Positions 7,605 to 16,259 are shown, numbered from the stretch's first letter. The stretch: DNA of 64,000 nucleotides from Exiguobacterium aurantiacum (GCF_024362205.1 NZ_CP101462.1:2762001-2826000), one strand, 5' to 3'. Numbers and translations: made by a program. Notes: a model not told the origin generated them from the letters alone.

Positions 7605-8426
7605 ATGAGTTACAAAATGATTGTTTTAGATATGGACGATACGCTTCTCACGAGCGATCACACGATTTCCGCCAAGACGAAAGCGGCATTGCTGGATGTA
7701 CAAGAACGCGGACATAAAGTCGTGCTCGCGAGCGGACGTCCAACGTACGCGATGTGGGATGCCGCCCGAGAACTCGAGCTCGCCAAATACGGTAGCTATA
7801 TTCTCTCATTTAACGGTGCCTCAATCATCAACTGTGAGACAAATGAAGAAATCTTCTCGAGTACATTGCTTCCAGAAACGGTCGCCCATCTCCATGATAT
7901 CAGTGTCCGGGAAGAAATCGCGATTCATACGTACATCGGTAACGAAATCGTAACCGATCAACCGAACCCGTATACCGATATCGAAGGTGAATTGACAGGG
8001 ATGCCAGTCATCCATGTCGCCGACTTCAAAGAAACGGTCACGACGCCTGTCGTTAAGTGTCTTATGCTCGGTGACGGCGATACGCTTGCTCCGATTGAAA
8101 CGAAACTTCAAGTCGAGCTCGAAGGCAAACTCGCTGTCGCACGTTCGAAACCGTTCTTCCTTGAATTTACGGAAGCGGGTGTAACAAAAGGGACGAGCCT
8201 CGCCTTCCTCGCCGAACACGTCGGCATCGAGCAAGCCCACGTCATCGCTTGCGGGGACGGGAACAATGACTTGACGATGATCGAATGGGCCGGCCTCGGT
8301 GTCGCCATGGGCAATGCCAACACGACGGTCAAAGGCAAAGCCGACTTCATCACGAAATCAAACAATGAAGACGGGATCGCGCACGTGATTGAAACGTTCA
8401 TGGGAACGGTCCTCGTCGATCGGTAA
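7605..8426 (+). CDS. Cof-type HAD-superfamily sugar phosphatase
   Basis: A 273-residue hydrolase of the Cof/YidA subfamily. Motif I DMDDT supplies the nucleophile (Asp9) and acid/base (Asp11), motif II is in LASGRP, motif III a Lys near residue 190, and motif IV GDGNNDLTM binds Mg2+. The large cap domain lies between motifs II and III. A phosphosugar or flavin/pyridoxal phosphate substrate is typical; the exact one is not readable. The ribosome site AAGGAGG is part of a small inverted repeat (7585-7598, AAGGAGGACTCCTT) and lies unusually far (about 13 nt) from the ATG. Confidence 0.88.
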   Translation: MSYKMIVLDMDDTLLTSDHTISAKTKAALLDVQERGHKVVLASGRPTYAMWDAARELELAKYGSYILSFNGASIINCETNEEIFSSTLLPETVAHLHDISVREEIAIHTYIGNEIVTDQPNPYTDIEGELTGMPVIHVADFKETVTTPVVKCLMLGDGDTLAPIETKLQVELEGKLAVARSKPFFLEFTEAGVTKGTSLAFLAEHVGIEQAHVIACGDGNNDLTMIEWAGLGVAMGNANTTVKGKADFITKSNNEDGIAHVIETFMGTVLVDR

Positions 8427-8462
8427 ATGGACAACCCAGGTTGAACTTAAGGAGGAATTACG

Positions 8463-9452
8463 ATGAATAAAGGATTGAAACGAGCAGGACTTGGACTGGT
8501 CGGTACGGCCGTCGCCGGTGCCGCTTATGTATTCTTGTCCCCGAAACCGACCTCACGCCTCGTCAAAACCTCATTTTCCGGCGGGAACGAAGTCGCCATC
8601 AAAGGATTCGAGGAAGTCGTACAAAAAACGTCGGTCCGTAAAGACATCGACTACCATTCGGCTTACGAGAACGGAACGTTCGACTTGATTCGCTACGAAG
8701 GTGAGAAGCAGATCGTCCCAACCATCTTTTGGGTGCACGGCGGTTCGTTCGTCGGTGGCGATAAGGCCGACGTCTTCAAGTATGCGACGTCGATCGCAAG
8801 CAACGGCTACAACGTCGTCAGCGTCAATTATGCGCTCGCCCCTGACGTCACGTACCCGGTGCCGCTCCAACAGCTTGAAGAGGCATACACGTATATCGCT
8901 GAAAACAACGATCGCTTCCGGCTCGACCTCGACCGCGTCTTCTTTGCGGGGGATTCGAACGGTGCCCAACTCGTCGCTCAGTTCGTCGGTATTCAATTGA
9001 ACGACGACTACGCACCATCGGCCGAAGTGAATCAAGTCGTCCCGAAATCGTCCATCCTTGGCACGATTCTCATGTCGGGGCCGTACGATTTGAAACGGAG
9101 TATCGTTGAGTCTTCGAAGGCCGTCAATCGTTTCTTGTTCAAACGAATCGGGTGGGCCTACTTCGGAACGTACAACTGGGAGAACTTGCCGGTCGTCGCT
9201 GAAGCGTCACCGCTCGTGAATATCCCGGCCACGTTCGTCCCGACGTTCATCACTGACGGCAACACCGGGTCGTTCGAGACGCAAGCGAAAGAATTTGCGA
9301 CGATCCTCTCAGGTCGTGCGGACGTCACGAGCGTCTTTTATGACCGAAACGAGCACACACTCGGCCACGACTACCATTTTGAGATGGATAAGCCGGCAGC
9401 CAGTGCCACGTATCGCCGTTTGATCACGTTCTTGCGTGAGACGACGCGCTGA
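8463..9452 (+). CDS. Alpha/beta hydrolase, HSL-like esterase
   Basis: A 329-residue esterase/lipase-type protein. An N-terminal hydrophobic segment (GLGLVGTAVAGAAYVFL, about 10-27) may anchor it to the membrane. The oxyanion motif HGGSF lies near 93 and the nucleophile elbow GDSNGA near 163; a late His (GHDYHF) near 303 completes a triad. AAGGAGG precedes the ATG. It follows the HAD gene by 36 bp and may be co-transcribed. The substrate is unknown. Confidence 0.85.
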   Translation: MNKGLKRAGLGLVGTAVAGAAYVFLSPKPTSRLVKTSFSGGNEVAIKGFEEVVQKTSVRKDIDYHSAYENGTFDLIRYEGEKQIVPTIFWVHGGSFVGGDKADVFKYATSIASNGYNVVSVNYALAPDVTYPVPLQQLEEAYTYIAENNDRFRLDLDRVFFAGDSNGAQLVAQFVGIQLNDDYAPSAEVNQVVPKSSILGTILMSGPYDLKRSIVESSKAVNRFLFKRIGWAYFGTYNWENLPVVAEASPLVNIPATFVPTFITDGNTGSFETQAKEFATILSGRADVTSVFYDRNEHTLGHDYHFEMDKPAASATYRRLITFLRETTR

Positions 9453-9454
9453 CA

Positions 9455-9486
9455 AATAATCCCCGCCCATTAGGGCGGGGATTATT
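9455..9486. terminator. Bidirectional terminator between convergent genes
   Basis: A perfect hairpin with 14-bp arms (AATAATCCCCGCCC and complement) and loop ATTA. It is shared by the hydrolase (+) and the aromatic amino acid hydroxylase (-). It has the same architecture as the two hairpins targeted by the IS and is an example of an unoccupied site. Confidence 0.9.
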
Positions 9487-9490
9487 TTTG

Positions 9491-11053
9491 TCAATTGAGC
9501 AAGCGAAGCGCGCGGCCAATCAACTCATGACGCGATGGCGACGTCTCACGCAACGCGTGAAGTCGTTCTGTCAACACCTGTCGAAGTTCAGCGGACTCAA
9601 CGAGTTCCAAACATTCAATGTGAAGCAGCCAGGCATCCGGATGATCCGCAAGAATCGTCGGTACGAGCTCATCAATCGACTCGCCTTGCTCCCGCATATT
9701 GCGAATTCGATTGAACATCGGGTCATCGTTCGTCCAAACACGGGCGTCACGTTCGATGCGGACCGGCTTCTCCAAGATGATGAGCTCTTCAATCTCGGTG
9801 CCTGGGAAGATCGATGGGAGCGTGTCTTGTCTCACTTCAAGTGTCGTGAGATGGATTTGTCGGTCTTCAATCGTGACGATGACGTCTTCGAACTGTAACG
9901 CTTCCGTCGTCTCGCTGACGAGGCGTCCGTCCAGTCGAATCCCTGCCGTCGCCAATACTTCTTGAAGCGGTCCATCGAGAACGAGTACGCCATGGTTCTG
10001 TAAGTTCGTCAATTGACCGTGATTGACGTTCACACAGTCGTCCCACTGGACGAGCGCATGGGCCCCAGAGCGTGTCACGTGACGAATCACACCGACACGA
10101 TCCGTCCCGTCTTCCAGACGGACGGTCGATTGACTGCCCGACGCGAGCGCTTTCTCGAGCGAGGCGATTCCACCTTGGTTGACCGCCATCCGTGACTCGA
10201 GTTCTTCTAGCGCGTCCTTCAACGCTTCAAAGTCCGGGATGACGAACAACTCGCGTTGCATATTCGTCACGTCTTGTTTCGTTTCAAGTGCGTGCTCTAA
10301 ATTGAACGGATATTTCGTGACGGCGTCAGTCAAACAATGACGGCTCTCCCCGACCGATGATAACAGTCCTGCCCCGTAGATGAGCGGGTTGTCCACCTCA
10401 CCGATGAGACCGAACTCGACCGTCCACCAAAAAATGCGGGCGACTTGTTGCGCTTCAGAGAAGCCGGTTACTTGGGCTTTGGCCGCATGAACCGCCGCTT
10501 CGGCCGCTGCGATGTCCTCGTCCGTCGAGTTCGCATTCTCCTTCACGACGGTCAATCGTTTCAGTGCTGCAAACGAGGCGTGTTCTTCACGATTCATGAA
10601 CGCTTTCGCTCCAAGCTGTCCGAACCGCTTCACGATTTGGGAGAACTCCGGATCCATCAACATCGGTGCATGACCGGCCGCCTCGTGGATGATATCTGGT
10701 GCCGGGCTGTACAAAATATTCTCGACTTTACGAATATCGGTCGCGACCGGCAACATGCCGTTGCCTTGGAAGTCAAAGAAAGCGACGCCTGGGATGAGTC
10801 CATCGACCGCGACCGTCGACCAACCGGCCGCTCGCATCTCTTCGGTCATCTTTTCAACGTCAGGGAGACGCTCTGGCCCCATGCCCGTCTTTTTCAACCC
10901 TTCGATGTAGAACGGGTGTGCCTTCCCTTCAAGCGTGTGCAAGTTCAGTCGCAAGACGAAGCGCCAGACAGCATGATCCGTCGGCGTGTAGTCGTCGTAG
11001 AACTGTGGCGAAATATGTGGGGCCAAATGGCGTGGAATGATTTGTGTGAGCAT
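9491..11053 (-). CDS. phhA: Aromatic amino acid hydroxylase (phenylalanine 4-monooxygenase type)
   Basis: This iron- and pterin-dependent enzyme converts phenylalanine to tyrosine. The catalytic domain (about 1-290) carries the iron ligands His123 and His128 in IIHEAAGHAPM and Glu213 in WWTVEFGL. The 520-residue protein is much longer than the proteobacterial enzymes (about 260-300); the C-terminal 200 residues have no function I recognise, as in the long Bacillus cereus-type proteins. It is preceded by AAAGGAGG and by a T-box leader whose specifier reads as a tyrosine codon, which fits induction when charged tRNA-Tyr is scarce. Confidence 0.9.
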   Translation of the reverse strand: MLTQIIPRHLAPHISPQFYDDYTPTDHAVWRFVLRLNLHTLEGKAHPFYIEGLKKTGMGPERLPDVEKMTEEMRAAGWSTVAVDGLIPGVAFFDFQGNGMLPVATDIRKVENILYSPAPDIIHEAAGHAPMLMDPEFSQIVKRFGQLGAKAFMNREEHASFAALKRLTVVKENANSTDEDIAAAEAAVHAAKAQVTGFSEAQQVARIFWWTVEFGLIGEVDNPLIYGAGLLSSVGESRHCLTDAVTKYPFNLEHALETKQDVTNMQRELFVIPDFEALKDALEELESRMAVNQGGIASLEKALASGSQSTVRLEDGTDRVGVIRHVTRSGAHALVQWDDCVNVNHGQLTNLQNHGVLVLDGPLQEVLATAGIRLDGRLVSETTEALQFEDVIVTIEDRQIHLTTLEVRQDTLPSIFPGTEIEELIILEKPVRIERDARVWTNDDPMFNRIRNMREQGESIDELVPTILADHPDAWLLHIECLELVESAELRQVLTERLHALRETSPSRHELIGRALRLLN

Positions 11054-11082
11054 GATGTTTCCTCCTTTGATTGACTGAACGT

Positions 11083-11345
11083 AAAAAAATCCCTATCGAT
11101 TCACTCGATAGGGACGACTTCGGCCGCGGTACCACCCTGATTACTAGACGGACGTCTAGTCACTCTACTCCGATAACGGGGGACCGCTCAACAACTGAGA
11201 GCTCGCAAACTGTAATTCGATTCATCTTTTGGGCGTGTTCGCAGCACCACACGCTCTCTGGGCCAGGGAAGATGTCTCTACTTCGGTTCGGTCATCGCTT
11301 TTATACTGTTATACAGTTATGCTTCTATGCACATTCGCTTTTAAG
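11083..11345 (-). promoter_or_regulatory. T-box riboswitch leader, probably tyrosine-responsive
   Basis: On the reverse strand the leader contains the T-box core AGGGTGGTACCGCG (11125-11138) and a terminator TCCCTATCGA / TCGATAGGGA followed by seven T (11083-11114). Upstream is a Stem I: helix CATCTT/AAGATG, lower helix CGAAC/GTTTG, and the AGTA of the specifier loop. The codon just before the lower helix, followed by a purine, is UAC (11212-11214), read as Tyr. The discriminator position (TGGT) pairs with an ACCA tRNA end. The boundary on the promoter side is approximate. Confidence 0.93.
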
Positions 11346-11399
11346 CGCTAAAGCATCTTGTTGCTAGTAACAATAACAGACGATTCGGACGCCGTCAAC

Positions 11400-11427
11400 A
11401 AAAAAACAGTCTGCATGTGCAGACTGT
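11400..11427 (-). terminator. Terminator of the uracil-DNA glycosylase gene
   Basis: Perfect palindrome ACAGTCTGCA / TGCAGACTGT with a 2-nt centre; the reverse strand continues in seven T. The stem touches the stop codon. Confidence 0.85.
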
Positions 11428-12104
11428 CATAAACACCAATCGATTTCAGATTGTCCCCACTCGCTCAACTTCGCATTCACTTGCGAGAACGGCTTCGACC
11501 CGAAAAAGCCGCGGTGGGACGACAGCGGGCTCGGGTGGACCGAGGTCAAGACGGCGTGTTGCGGGCCAATCCATTTCTGTTTCTTCTTCGCATCGTTCCC
11601 CCATAGGATGAACACAAGCGGCTCTTCCCGCTGCCCGAGTCGCTCGATGATGGAATCAGTGAACTGCTCCCATCCCTTCCCGCGATGTGACCCGGCCTTG
11701 CCTGCTTCGACCGTGAGCGCGGTGTTGAGCAACAGTACGCCTTGTCGGGCCCATTTTTCCAAATTCCCGCTAGTCGGGATTGGACAACCGATATCGTCCT
11801 GCAATTCTTTAAAAATGTTACGGAGTGACGGCGGGAAGCGGACGCCGTCTTGAACCGAGAAACTGAGTCCATGCGCTTGGTTCGGCCCATGGTATGGATC
11901 TTGTCCGAGAATGACGCATTTGACGTCCTTGAACTTCGTGTAGACGAACGCATTCCATATATCTTCTCGGACCGGATAGACGGTCGATGTCGCATACGCC
12001 TCATCGACGAACGCTTTCAAGTCAGTAAAATAAGGCTCGGCCATCTCGGCTTCGATGACGTCGCTCCAATCCCCGAGCAGGCGGTCTGATAACTGTTCTC
12101 CCAT
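11427..12104 (-). CDS. ung: Uracil-DNA glycosylase
   Basis: Removes uracil from DNA at the first step of base excision repair. The 225-residue product has the family-1 signatures: water-activating loop GQDPYHG (67-73, catalytic Asp69), and the DNA-intercalation motif HPSPLSSHRG near the C-terminus. Start chosen at 12104, with GGGGAG 7 nt upstream; a longer in-frame reading (to 12152) adds 16 residues atypical for the family. Confidence 0.96.
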   Translation of the reverse strand: MGEQLSDRLLGDWSDVIEAEMAEPYFTDLKAFVDEAYATSTVYPVREDIWNAFVYTKFKDVKCVILGQDPYHGPNQAHGLSFSVQDGVRFPPSLRNIFKELQDDIGCPIPTSGNLEKWARQGVLLLNTALTVEAGKAGSHRGKGWEQFTDSIIERLGQREEPLVFILWGNDAKKKQKWIGPQHAVLTSVHPSPLSSHRGFFGSKPFSQVNAKLSEWGQSEIDWCL

Positions 12105-12150
12105 GTTGCTCTCCCCTTTCCGTCTTATCATACCCGAATCGACGGCACAC

Positions 12151-12179
12151 AAAAAGGCGAGCCCGATTGGACTCGCCTT
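12151..12179 (-). terminator. Terminator of the azoreductase gene
   Basis: Stem AAGGCGAG / CTCGCCTT with a 10-nt loop; on the reverse strand T residues follow. Confidence 0.8.
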
Positions 12180-12184
12180 GACGA

Positions 12185-12820
12185 TTATACTGTGACCGCG
12201 CCTGCGACTTCTTTCGCAAGTGCTTCAGCTTTTGCTTTTGCGTCAGCAACGATTTCTTCGATTTTGTCTGGGAATTGGTTCATGCCTTCAACCGGAAGTG
12301 TCGTCACTTCTGTCACGCCGACGAACGCAAGTGCTTGACGAAGGTAAGCGTCTGCGAAGTTGAGGTCGGTACCCGTGTAGATACCACCAGTGCCTTGGAT
12401 GTGGATCGCTTGTTTGTTCTCGAGAAGACCGACTGGGCCTTGCTCTGTGTAACGGAACGTTTTACCAGCAGTCAAGACGCTATCGAGGAACATCTTCATA
12501 CGGGCTGGGAAGAAGAAGTTCCACATTGGTGTCGCGAACACATACATGTCAGCTTCCATGAACTTCTCGAGCATCCCGTTCATCGTTGCGACTTTGGCCG
12601 CTTCGACGTCTGTGAGTGCTTCGCCTGATGCGAATTTGCCCCATGCGCTGAGGACGTCGCCGTCGATCTCTTGGACATCGACATCGTAAAGTTCAATCGC
12701 CTCAACTTCGAGTGACGCATTCTCGTTCGTGAGTGTCGTCATGAATGTTTCAGCGACTTGTTTGCTGTATGACAATTCTGTCGGTTTCGGGTTAGCAGAT
12801 ACGTATAATACCTTTTTCAT
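12185..12820 (-). CDS. azoR: FMN-dependent NADH azoreductase/quinone reductase
   Basis: A 211-residue flavodoxin-fold enzyme that reduces azo dyes and quinones by two electrons, protecting against electrophilic quinones. Family signatures are SANPKPTELSYSK (phosphate-binding loop), ATPMWNFFFPARMKMFLD (flavin contact) and the substrate-side loop QGTGGIY. Start at 12820 with GGAGG 8 nt upstream. It has a near-consensus promoter (TTGACT, 17 bp, TATAGT). A MarR-family gene lies directly upstream in the same direction, as in Bacillus azoreductase loci controlled by quinone-sensing regulators. Confidence 0.92.
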   Translation of the reverse strand: MKKVLYVSANPKPTELSYSKQVAETFMTTLTNENASLEVEAIELYDVDVQEIDGDVLSAWGKFASGEALTDVEAAKVATMNGMLEKFMEADMYVFATPMWNFFFPARMKMFLDSVLTAGKTFRYTEQGPVGLLENKQAIHIQGTGGIYTGTDLNFADAYLRQALAFVGVTEVTTLPVEGMNQFPDKIEEIVADAKAKAEALAKEVAGAVTV

Positions 12821-12867
12821 AATGGGTTCCTCCATAAAAGTAATCTCTATTTGTAACAACAGTTTGA

Positions 12868-12896
12868 ACTATATCATCTGTATATCTCACAGTCAA
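12868..12896 (-). promoter_or_regulatory. azoR promoter
   Basis: Reverse strand: -35 TTGACT (12891-12896), 17-bp spacer, -10 TATAGT (12868-12873). The -35 is overlapped by the arm of an inverted repeat (12893-12920). Confidence 0.8.
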
Positions 12897-12920
12897 TTAT
12901 TTTAACTTCAAGATAATTGA
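12893..12920. promoter_or_regulatory. Candidate repressor operator upstream of azoR
   Basis: Perfect 8-bp inverted repeat TCAATTAT ... ATAATTGA with a 12-bp spacer, covering the -35 of azoR. The neighbouring MarR protein is the obvious candidate binder; this is inference. Confidence 0.5.
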
Positions 12921-12922
12921 GT

Positions 12923-12954
12923 AAAAAAAAACAGGCAGGCGTCATTTGCCTGCC
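12923..12954 (-). terminator. Terminator of the marR-type gene
   Basis: Stem GGCAGGC / GCCTGCC with a 7-nt loop, and a run of T on the reverse strand. It isolates azoR from the regulator. Confidence 0.8.
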
Positions 12955-13373
12955 GCGTTATAACCGACTCGTTTTAATAAGTCGATCAGCATTTCCGTCT
13001 CCTCTTCACTGAGTGGGCCGTAAATGTCTTTAAAGATTTCGATATGCTCGGGATAGACGACGTCCATCAAGCGCTTGCCTTCTTCGGTCAACGAAGCATA
13101 CGTGACGCGTCGGTCAGATGGACAAGCCACACGTTCAATCAAGCCACGTTTTTCAAGCTTATCAATCACGTATGTGACACTGCCGCTCGTAATCAAAATT
13201 TGATCTCCGATTTGCTGGAGCGGGGTATCCCCTCGTTTATACAATACGGATAAAACACCGAACTCTGTTGAATTCAATTGGTGGCGTCTCAAATCGTCCT
13301 TTACACGGTCACTGATCGCGTCCATTGTCCGCGCCAAAACGATCCACGCCTTCAATTCGAGTGATTCAATCAT
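12942..13373 (-). CDS. MarR-family transcriptional regulator
   Basis: A 143-residue winged-helix repressor. Recognition region ITSGSVTYVIDKLEKRGLIERV and wing CPSDRRVTYASLTEEGK are clear. It contains one cysteine (in ACPSDRR), so thiol sensing through disulfides would need another partner. The position upstream of azoR suggests control of quinone or dye reduction, as with MhqR-like regulators. The stop region overlaps its terminator hairpin. Confidence 0.9.
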   Translation of the reverse strand: MIESLELKAWIVLARTMDAISDRVKDDLRRHQLNSTEFGVLSVLYKRGDTPLQQIGDQILITSGSVTYVIDKLEKRGLIERVACPSDRRVTYASLTEEGKRLMDVVYPEHIEIFKDIYGPLSEEETEMLIDLLKRVGYNAAGK

Positions 13374-13532
13374 GTCGGTTTCACCTCAATTCGTTCATCA
13401 TTTACCTTTAGTATAGCAGGACATGAGCAGTATACGGTGGGAAAAACGCTTCGTCAAGAAACTTCTTCATTGTCGCCCCTGTCTGAAACGTATAGAATGG
13501 AATTATTGCGATTTTTAGAAAGGGTGGACGGT

Positions 13533-13907
13533 ATGCGTGAGTATTACGAGATTTCATTGACGATTAAACAAGCCTATTTGAGTACGGTCATCGAGTTATT
13601 GAACCGGGAAGGGATCGCCCCAGACTATGCGCTTGAAAAAGAAGGCGCGGTCTTTTTACTATTCAACCACTTGCCATGGCCGAACGTCACGCGCGAACCC
13701 CATGCGGTCGAGCGCTTTTTGTTGACGTTGGCGCGTGAGGACTATTTGTTCGTCAAAACGAAACGTAAGTCCCCCGTCCCGGACCATGAACCGGTCGCCT
13801 GCATGGGCGCGTTCGACTCACCGTTCCATGAGCATTTGAAGATTGAACTCGCCGTCGACGAATCAGATGCGAGCCACCTCGATATGTCGGCGTTCCGGCA
13901 CTACTGA
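13533..13907 (+). CDS. Protein of unknown function
   Basis: A 124-residue soluble protein beginning MREYYEISLTIKQAY, with AGGGTGG 5 nt before the ATG. The frame stays open upstream (to 13437) but without a ribosome site. Sequence is mixed charged and aromatic, has no membrane segment, and the C-terminus is acidic. I do not recognise a family. It has its own terminator and is followed by the lipid kinase gene. Confidence 0.7.
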   Translation: MREYYEISLTIKQAYLSTVIELLNREGIAPDYALEKEGAVFLLFNHLPWPNVTREPHAVERFLLTLAREDYLFVKTKRKSPVPDHEPVACMGAFDSPFHEHLKIELAVDESDASHLDMSAFRHY

Positions 13908-13931
13908 ACAACACATCTGTGTTGTTTTTTT
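13907..13931 (+). terminator. Terminator after the unknown gene
   Basis: Perfect stem AACAACACA / TGTGTTGTT with a 2-nt centre, followed by T residues. The stem includes the last base of the gene. Confidence 0.8.
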
Positions 13932-13999
13932 ATGACTAGCCTCGCCGCAGGAAGGGAATAGATGACAATATCTGAATGTGAAAAGGGGAATGTTCTTAG

Positions 14000-14887
14000 A
14001 TGGATACAGTCATGTTAATCGTCAACCCGTCGTCCGGGAAAGAGTTAGGAAACGAACACGCCGCGGCAGCGGAGGAAGTCTTACGTGAGCGTTACGGCAA
14101 CGTCGATGTCCGATTCACGGAGAAGGCTGACGATGCCACACATTTCGCGAAAGAGGCGGCATCAAAACAATATAAAGCCGTCATCGCGATGGGCGGCGAC
14201 GGGACACTGAACGAAGCCGTCACCGGTCTCGCCGAAGCCGACCACCGTCCCGACTTTGGCATCATCCCGCTCGGTACCGTCAACGATCTCGCCCGCGCCC
14301 TCGGTGTGCCAAGTGATCCTGAAGATGCGATTGCGGCGCTCAAAACCGCACAACCGACACCGATGGACATTGGAAAATATGAGAATGGTTACTTTATGAA
14401 TGTCATCGCCATCGGTCTCATCGCCGAAGCCGTCGATGAGGTCAGTGTCGAGGAGAAAACGAAATGGGGACCGTTCGCCTACTTGATTGAAGGCATCAAA
14501 GCGTTCCGCGAACATAGTCCGTACGCGCTGTCGGTCCAAGCTGAAGAGCACACGTTCGACGGAGACGCCTATTTGGTCGTCATCGCCCTCACCAACTCGG
14601 TCGGCGGGTTTGAGAACTTCGAACCGGACGCCAAGTTGAACGATGGTTTGCTTCACGTCTACTTATTTGAAAACCTCGGCTTCAAAGATGCGATCCAACT
14701 TGCCCCAGCCCTGTTCACCGGCAAGTTGAAAGAGACGGACAGCGTCACATCGTTCACGACGAAACGAGCCCATGTTGACTCGCCAGAATCACTCCCGGTC
14801 AACGCCGACGGGGATACGGGCGGCAAACTCCCGCTCACGTTCGAAGTGCTTCCGAGCCATCTCAACGTCTTGAAACCAGTCGAGTGA
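14000..14887 (+). CDS. Diacylglycerol/lipid kinase, YegS/BmrU type
   Basis: A 295-residue ATP-dependent lipid kinase of the DAGK catalytic-domain family. The ATP-binding motif GGDGTLNE is at about 63-70, preceded by the phosphate-contact stretch NPSSGK near the N-terminus, and followed by GTVNDLARALG. Such enzymes recycle diacylglycerol into phospholipid or phosphorylate related lipids. Size is normal for the family. It stands alone between a terminator and an acetyltransferase gene. Confidence 0.9.
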   Translation: MDTVMLIVNPSSGKELGNEHAAAAEEVLRERYGNVDVRFTEKADDATHFAKEAASKQYKAVIAMGGDGTLNEAVTGLAEADHRPDFGIIPLGTVNDLARALGVPSDPEDAIAALKTAQPTPMDIGKYENGYFMNVIAIGLIAEAVDEVSVEEKTKWGPFAYLIEGIKAFREHSPYALSVQAEEHTFDGDAYLVVIALTNSVGGFENFEPDAKLNDGLLHVYLFENLGFKDAIQLAPALFTGKLKETDSVTSFTTKRAHVDSPESLPVNADGDTGGKLPLTFEVLPSHLNVLKPVE

Positions 14888-14942
14888 GACAGGGACTTCT
14901 CCCCTTAAACGCGAAAGAGTATGACGGAAAGGAGGGGAAACG

Positions 14943-15467
14943 ATGTCCATCTCACTCGTCCCATTGCGGGAAGCGTCCGACACCATCGTCGCGGTGTTCA
15001 ACCGTTGGAACAACGACCCGACAATCGTCCATTTGATTCGTCCGGCCCGGTCGGAGGAAGAACTCGTCGCCGAACATCACATGACGGTCGCAGATTTGAC
15101 AGAACGACTGGACACGCACGATATTTTCTTGATATACGACGATGACCGACTCGTCGGCGAGGTGAACGTCATCTATGACGCCCCTCACTTGTACGACAAC
15201 GAACGTGGCAGCGCCTGGCTCGGTCTCGTCATCGGAGAGCCTTCCGGCCGCGGGAGAGGTGTCGGTACCACGGCCCTCACCCTGTTAGAAGAACGACTGC
15301 GAGCGCAAGGTGTGCCGCGCATCGAGCTCGGTGTGTTCGGATTCAACGAAGCAGCACATCGCCTTTATCGAAAGATTGGATACACCGAGATTGCCCGCAT
15401 CGAGGCATTCACCTATTGGAACGGCCGATTTTGGCCGGATATCCGGATGGAAAAACGATTGGACTGA
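14943..15467 (+). CDS. GNAT-family N-acetyltransferase (RimJ/RimL-like)
   Basis: A 174-residue acetyltransferase. The acetyl-CoA pyrophosphate loop is RGRGVGTTAL (about 98-107), followed by the typical NEAAHRLYRKIGYTE motif. AAGGAGG precedes the ATG. The substrate is unknown; the layout resembles the amino-group acetyltransferases RimJ/RimL. It ends at a terminator shared with the convergent CBS gene. Confidence 0.88.
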   Translation: MSISLVPLREASDTIVAVFNRWNNDPTIVHLIRPARSEEELVAEHHMTVADLTERLDTHDIFLIYDDDRLVGEVNVIYDAPHLYDNERGSAWLGLVIGEPSGRGRGVGTTALTLLEERLRAQGVPRIELGVFGFNEAAHRLYRKIGYTEIARIEAFTYWNGRFWPDIRMEKRLD

Positions 15468-15500
15468 AAAGACCTTCCTCAAGAGCGAGGAAGGTCTTTT
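15467..15500. terminator. Bidirectional terminator, perfect hairpin
   Basis: Arms of 14 bp (AAAAGACCTTCCTC and complement) around a 6-nt loop, between convergent genes that stop at 15467 and 15502. Confidence 0.9.
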
Positions 15501-15501
15501 G

Positions 15502-16137
15502 TCAGTTATTCAAATTCTCGACTTCGACGACGCGGAACCCTTTTTGTTCGAGTTTGGCGACAATTTTGTCTTTCTTCGGCTCGTCACAATCTGGTGGCAA
15601 CGTGATCAATACCCGGCGCAAGACTTTACTCTTGGCGTCGAGCGTCATCAGACTGGCGATTGATGAGTATTTGCTGATGATTTTCGTGATTTTCTCAAGC
15701 GCCCCCGCTTGCTCACTGAGTGCGATCGTGACGACATAACTCCCCGTGTCACGGCTCCATGCCTCTTCGAGCATGCCGAGCATCTTCCCGTGCGGTAAAA
15801 TTCCGTAAAATTCATTGCTCTCATCTTTCAAGACTGCGATATACGGTAATTCTTTGATCGAGAAGAACACTTTGAAGAAACCGTCCGACTCATGGACGTA
15901 CTTTTGCGTGTTCTTGATGAGCTCCATGACGTTATCGTCTAGGCTCGCCCCACTCATCCCATGGCGATAAATGTGCATTTTATAGATATTACCGCGGAAA
16001 AACGTTCCCGTCTCATCGAGCACAGGGACACAACGGTATCCTGTCTTTTCAAGCGTGTCGAGCGCCTCGCGCAATGTCGCCTTTTCACTGATTGTGACGA
16101 CATCTTTCTTCGGAATGCATAAGCTATGCACTAACAT
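15502..16137 (-). CDS. cbpA: CBS-pair/ACT domain protein, CbpA-like
   Basis: A 211-residue protein with a CBS pair in the first 140 residues (TLREALDTLEKTGYRCVPVLDETG and ELPYIAVLKDESNEFYGIL) and an ACT-like domain at the end (GSYVVTIALSEQAGALEKITKII). This order matches the cyclic di-AMP-binding protein CbpA described in Listeria, so nucleotide sensing is likely; the cellular role is not established. It is transcribed alone, convergent with the acetyltransferase. Confidence 0.75.
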   Translation of the reverse strand: MLVHSLCIPKKDVVTISEKATLREALDTLEKTGYRCVPVLDETGTFFRGNIYKMHIYRHGMSGASLDDNVMELIKNTQKYVHESDGFFKVFFSIKELPYIAVLKDESNEFYGILPHGKMLGMLEEAWSRDTGSYVVTIALSEQAGALEKITKIISKYSSIASLMTLDAKSKVLRRVLITLPPDCDEPKKDKIVAKLEQKGFRVVEVENLNN

Positions 16138-16259
16138 GCGGTTTTCCTCCTAGCCAATTGAAAGTGGTCTACACCCTATTCATTACTATTCCCCAAATGT
16201 GATTGAAATCCTGCCATCAATTTTTGAAAGTTATTCCGACCCGGACGCGACCCCGGGAT

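Noticed and set aside
14162-14656. 164-codon minus-strand frame opposite the lipid kinase
   Set aside because: Antisense shadow of a conserved gene, no start signal.
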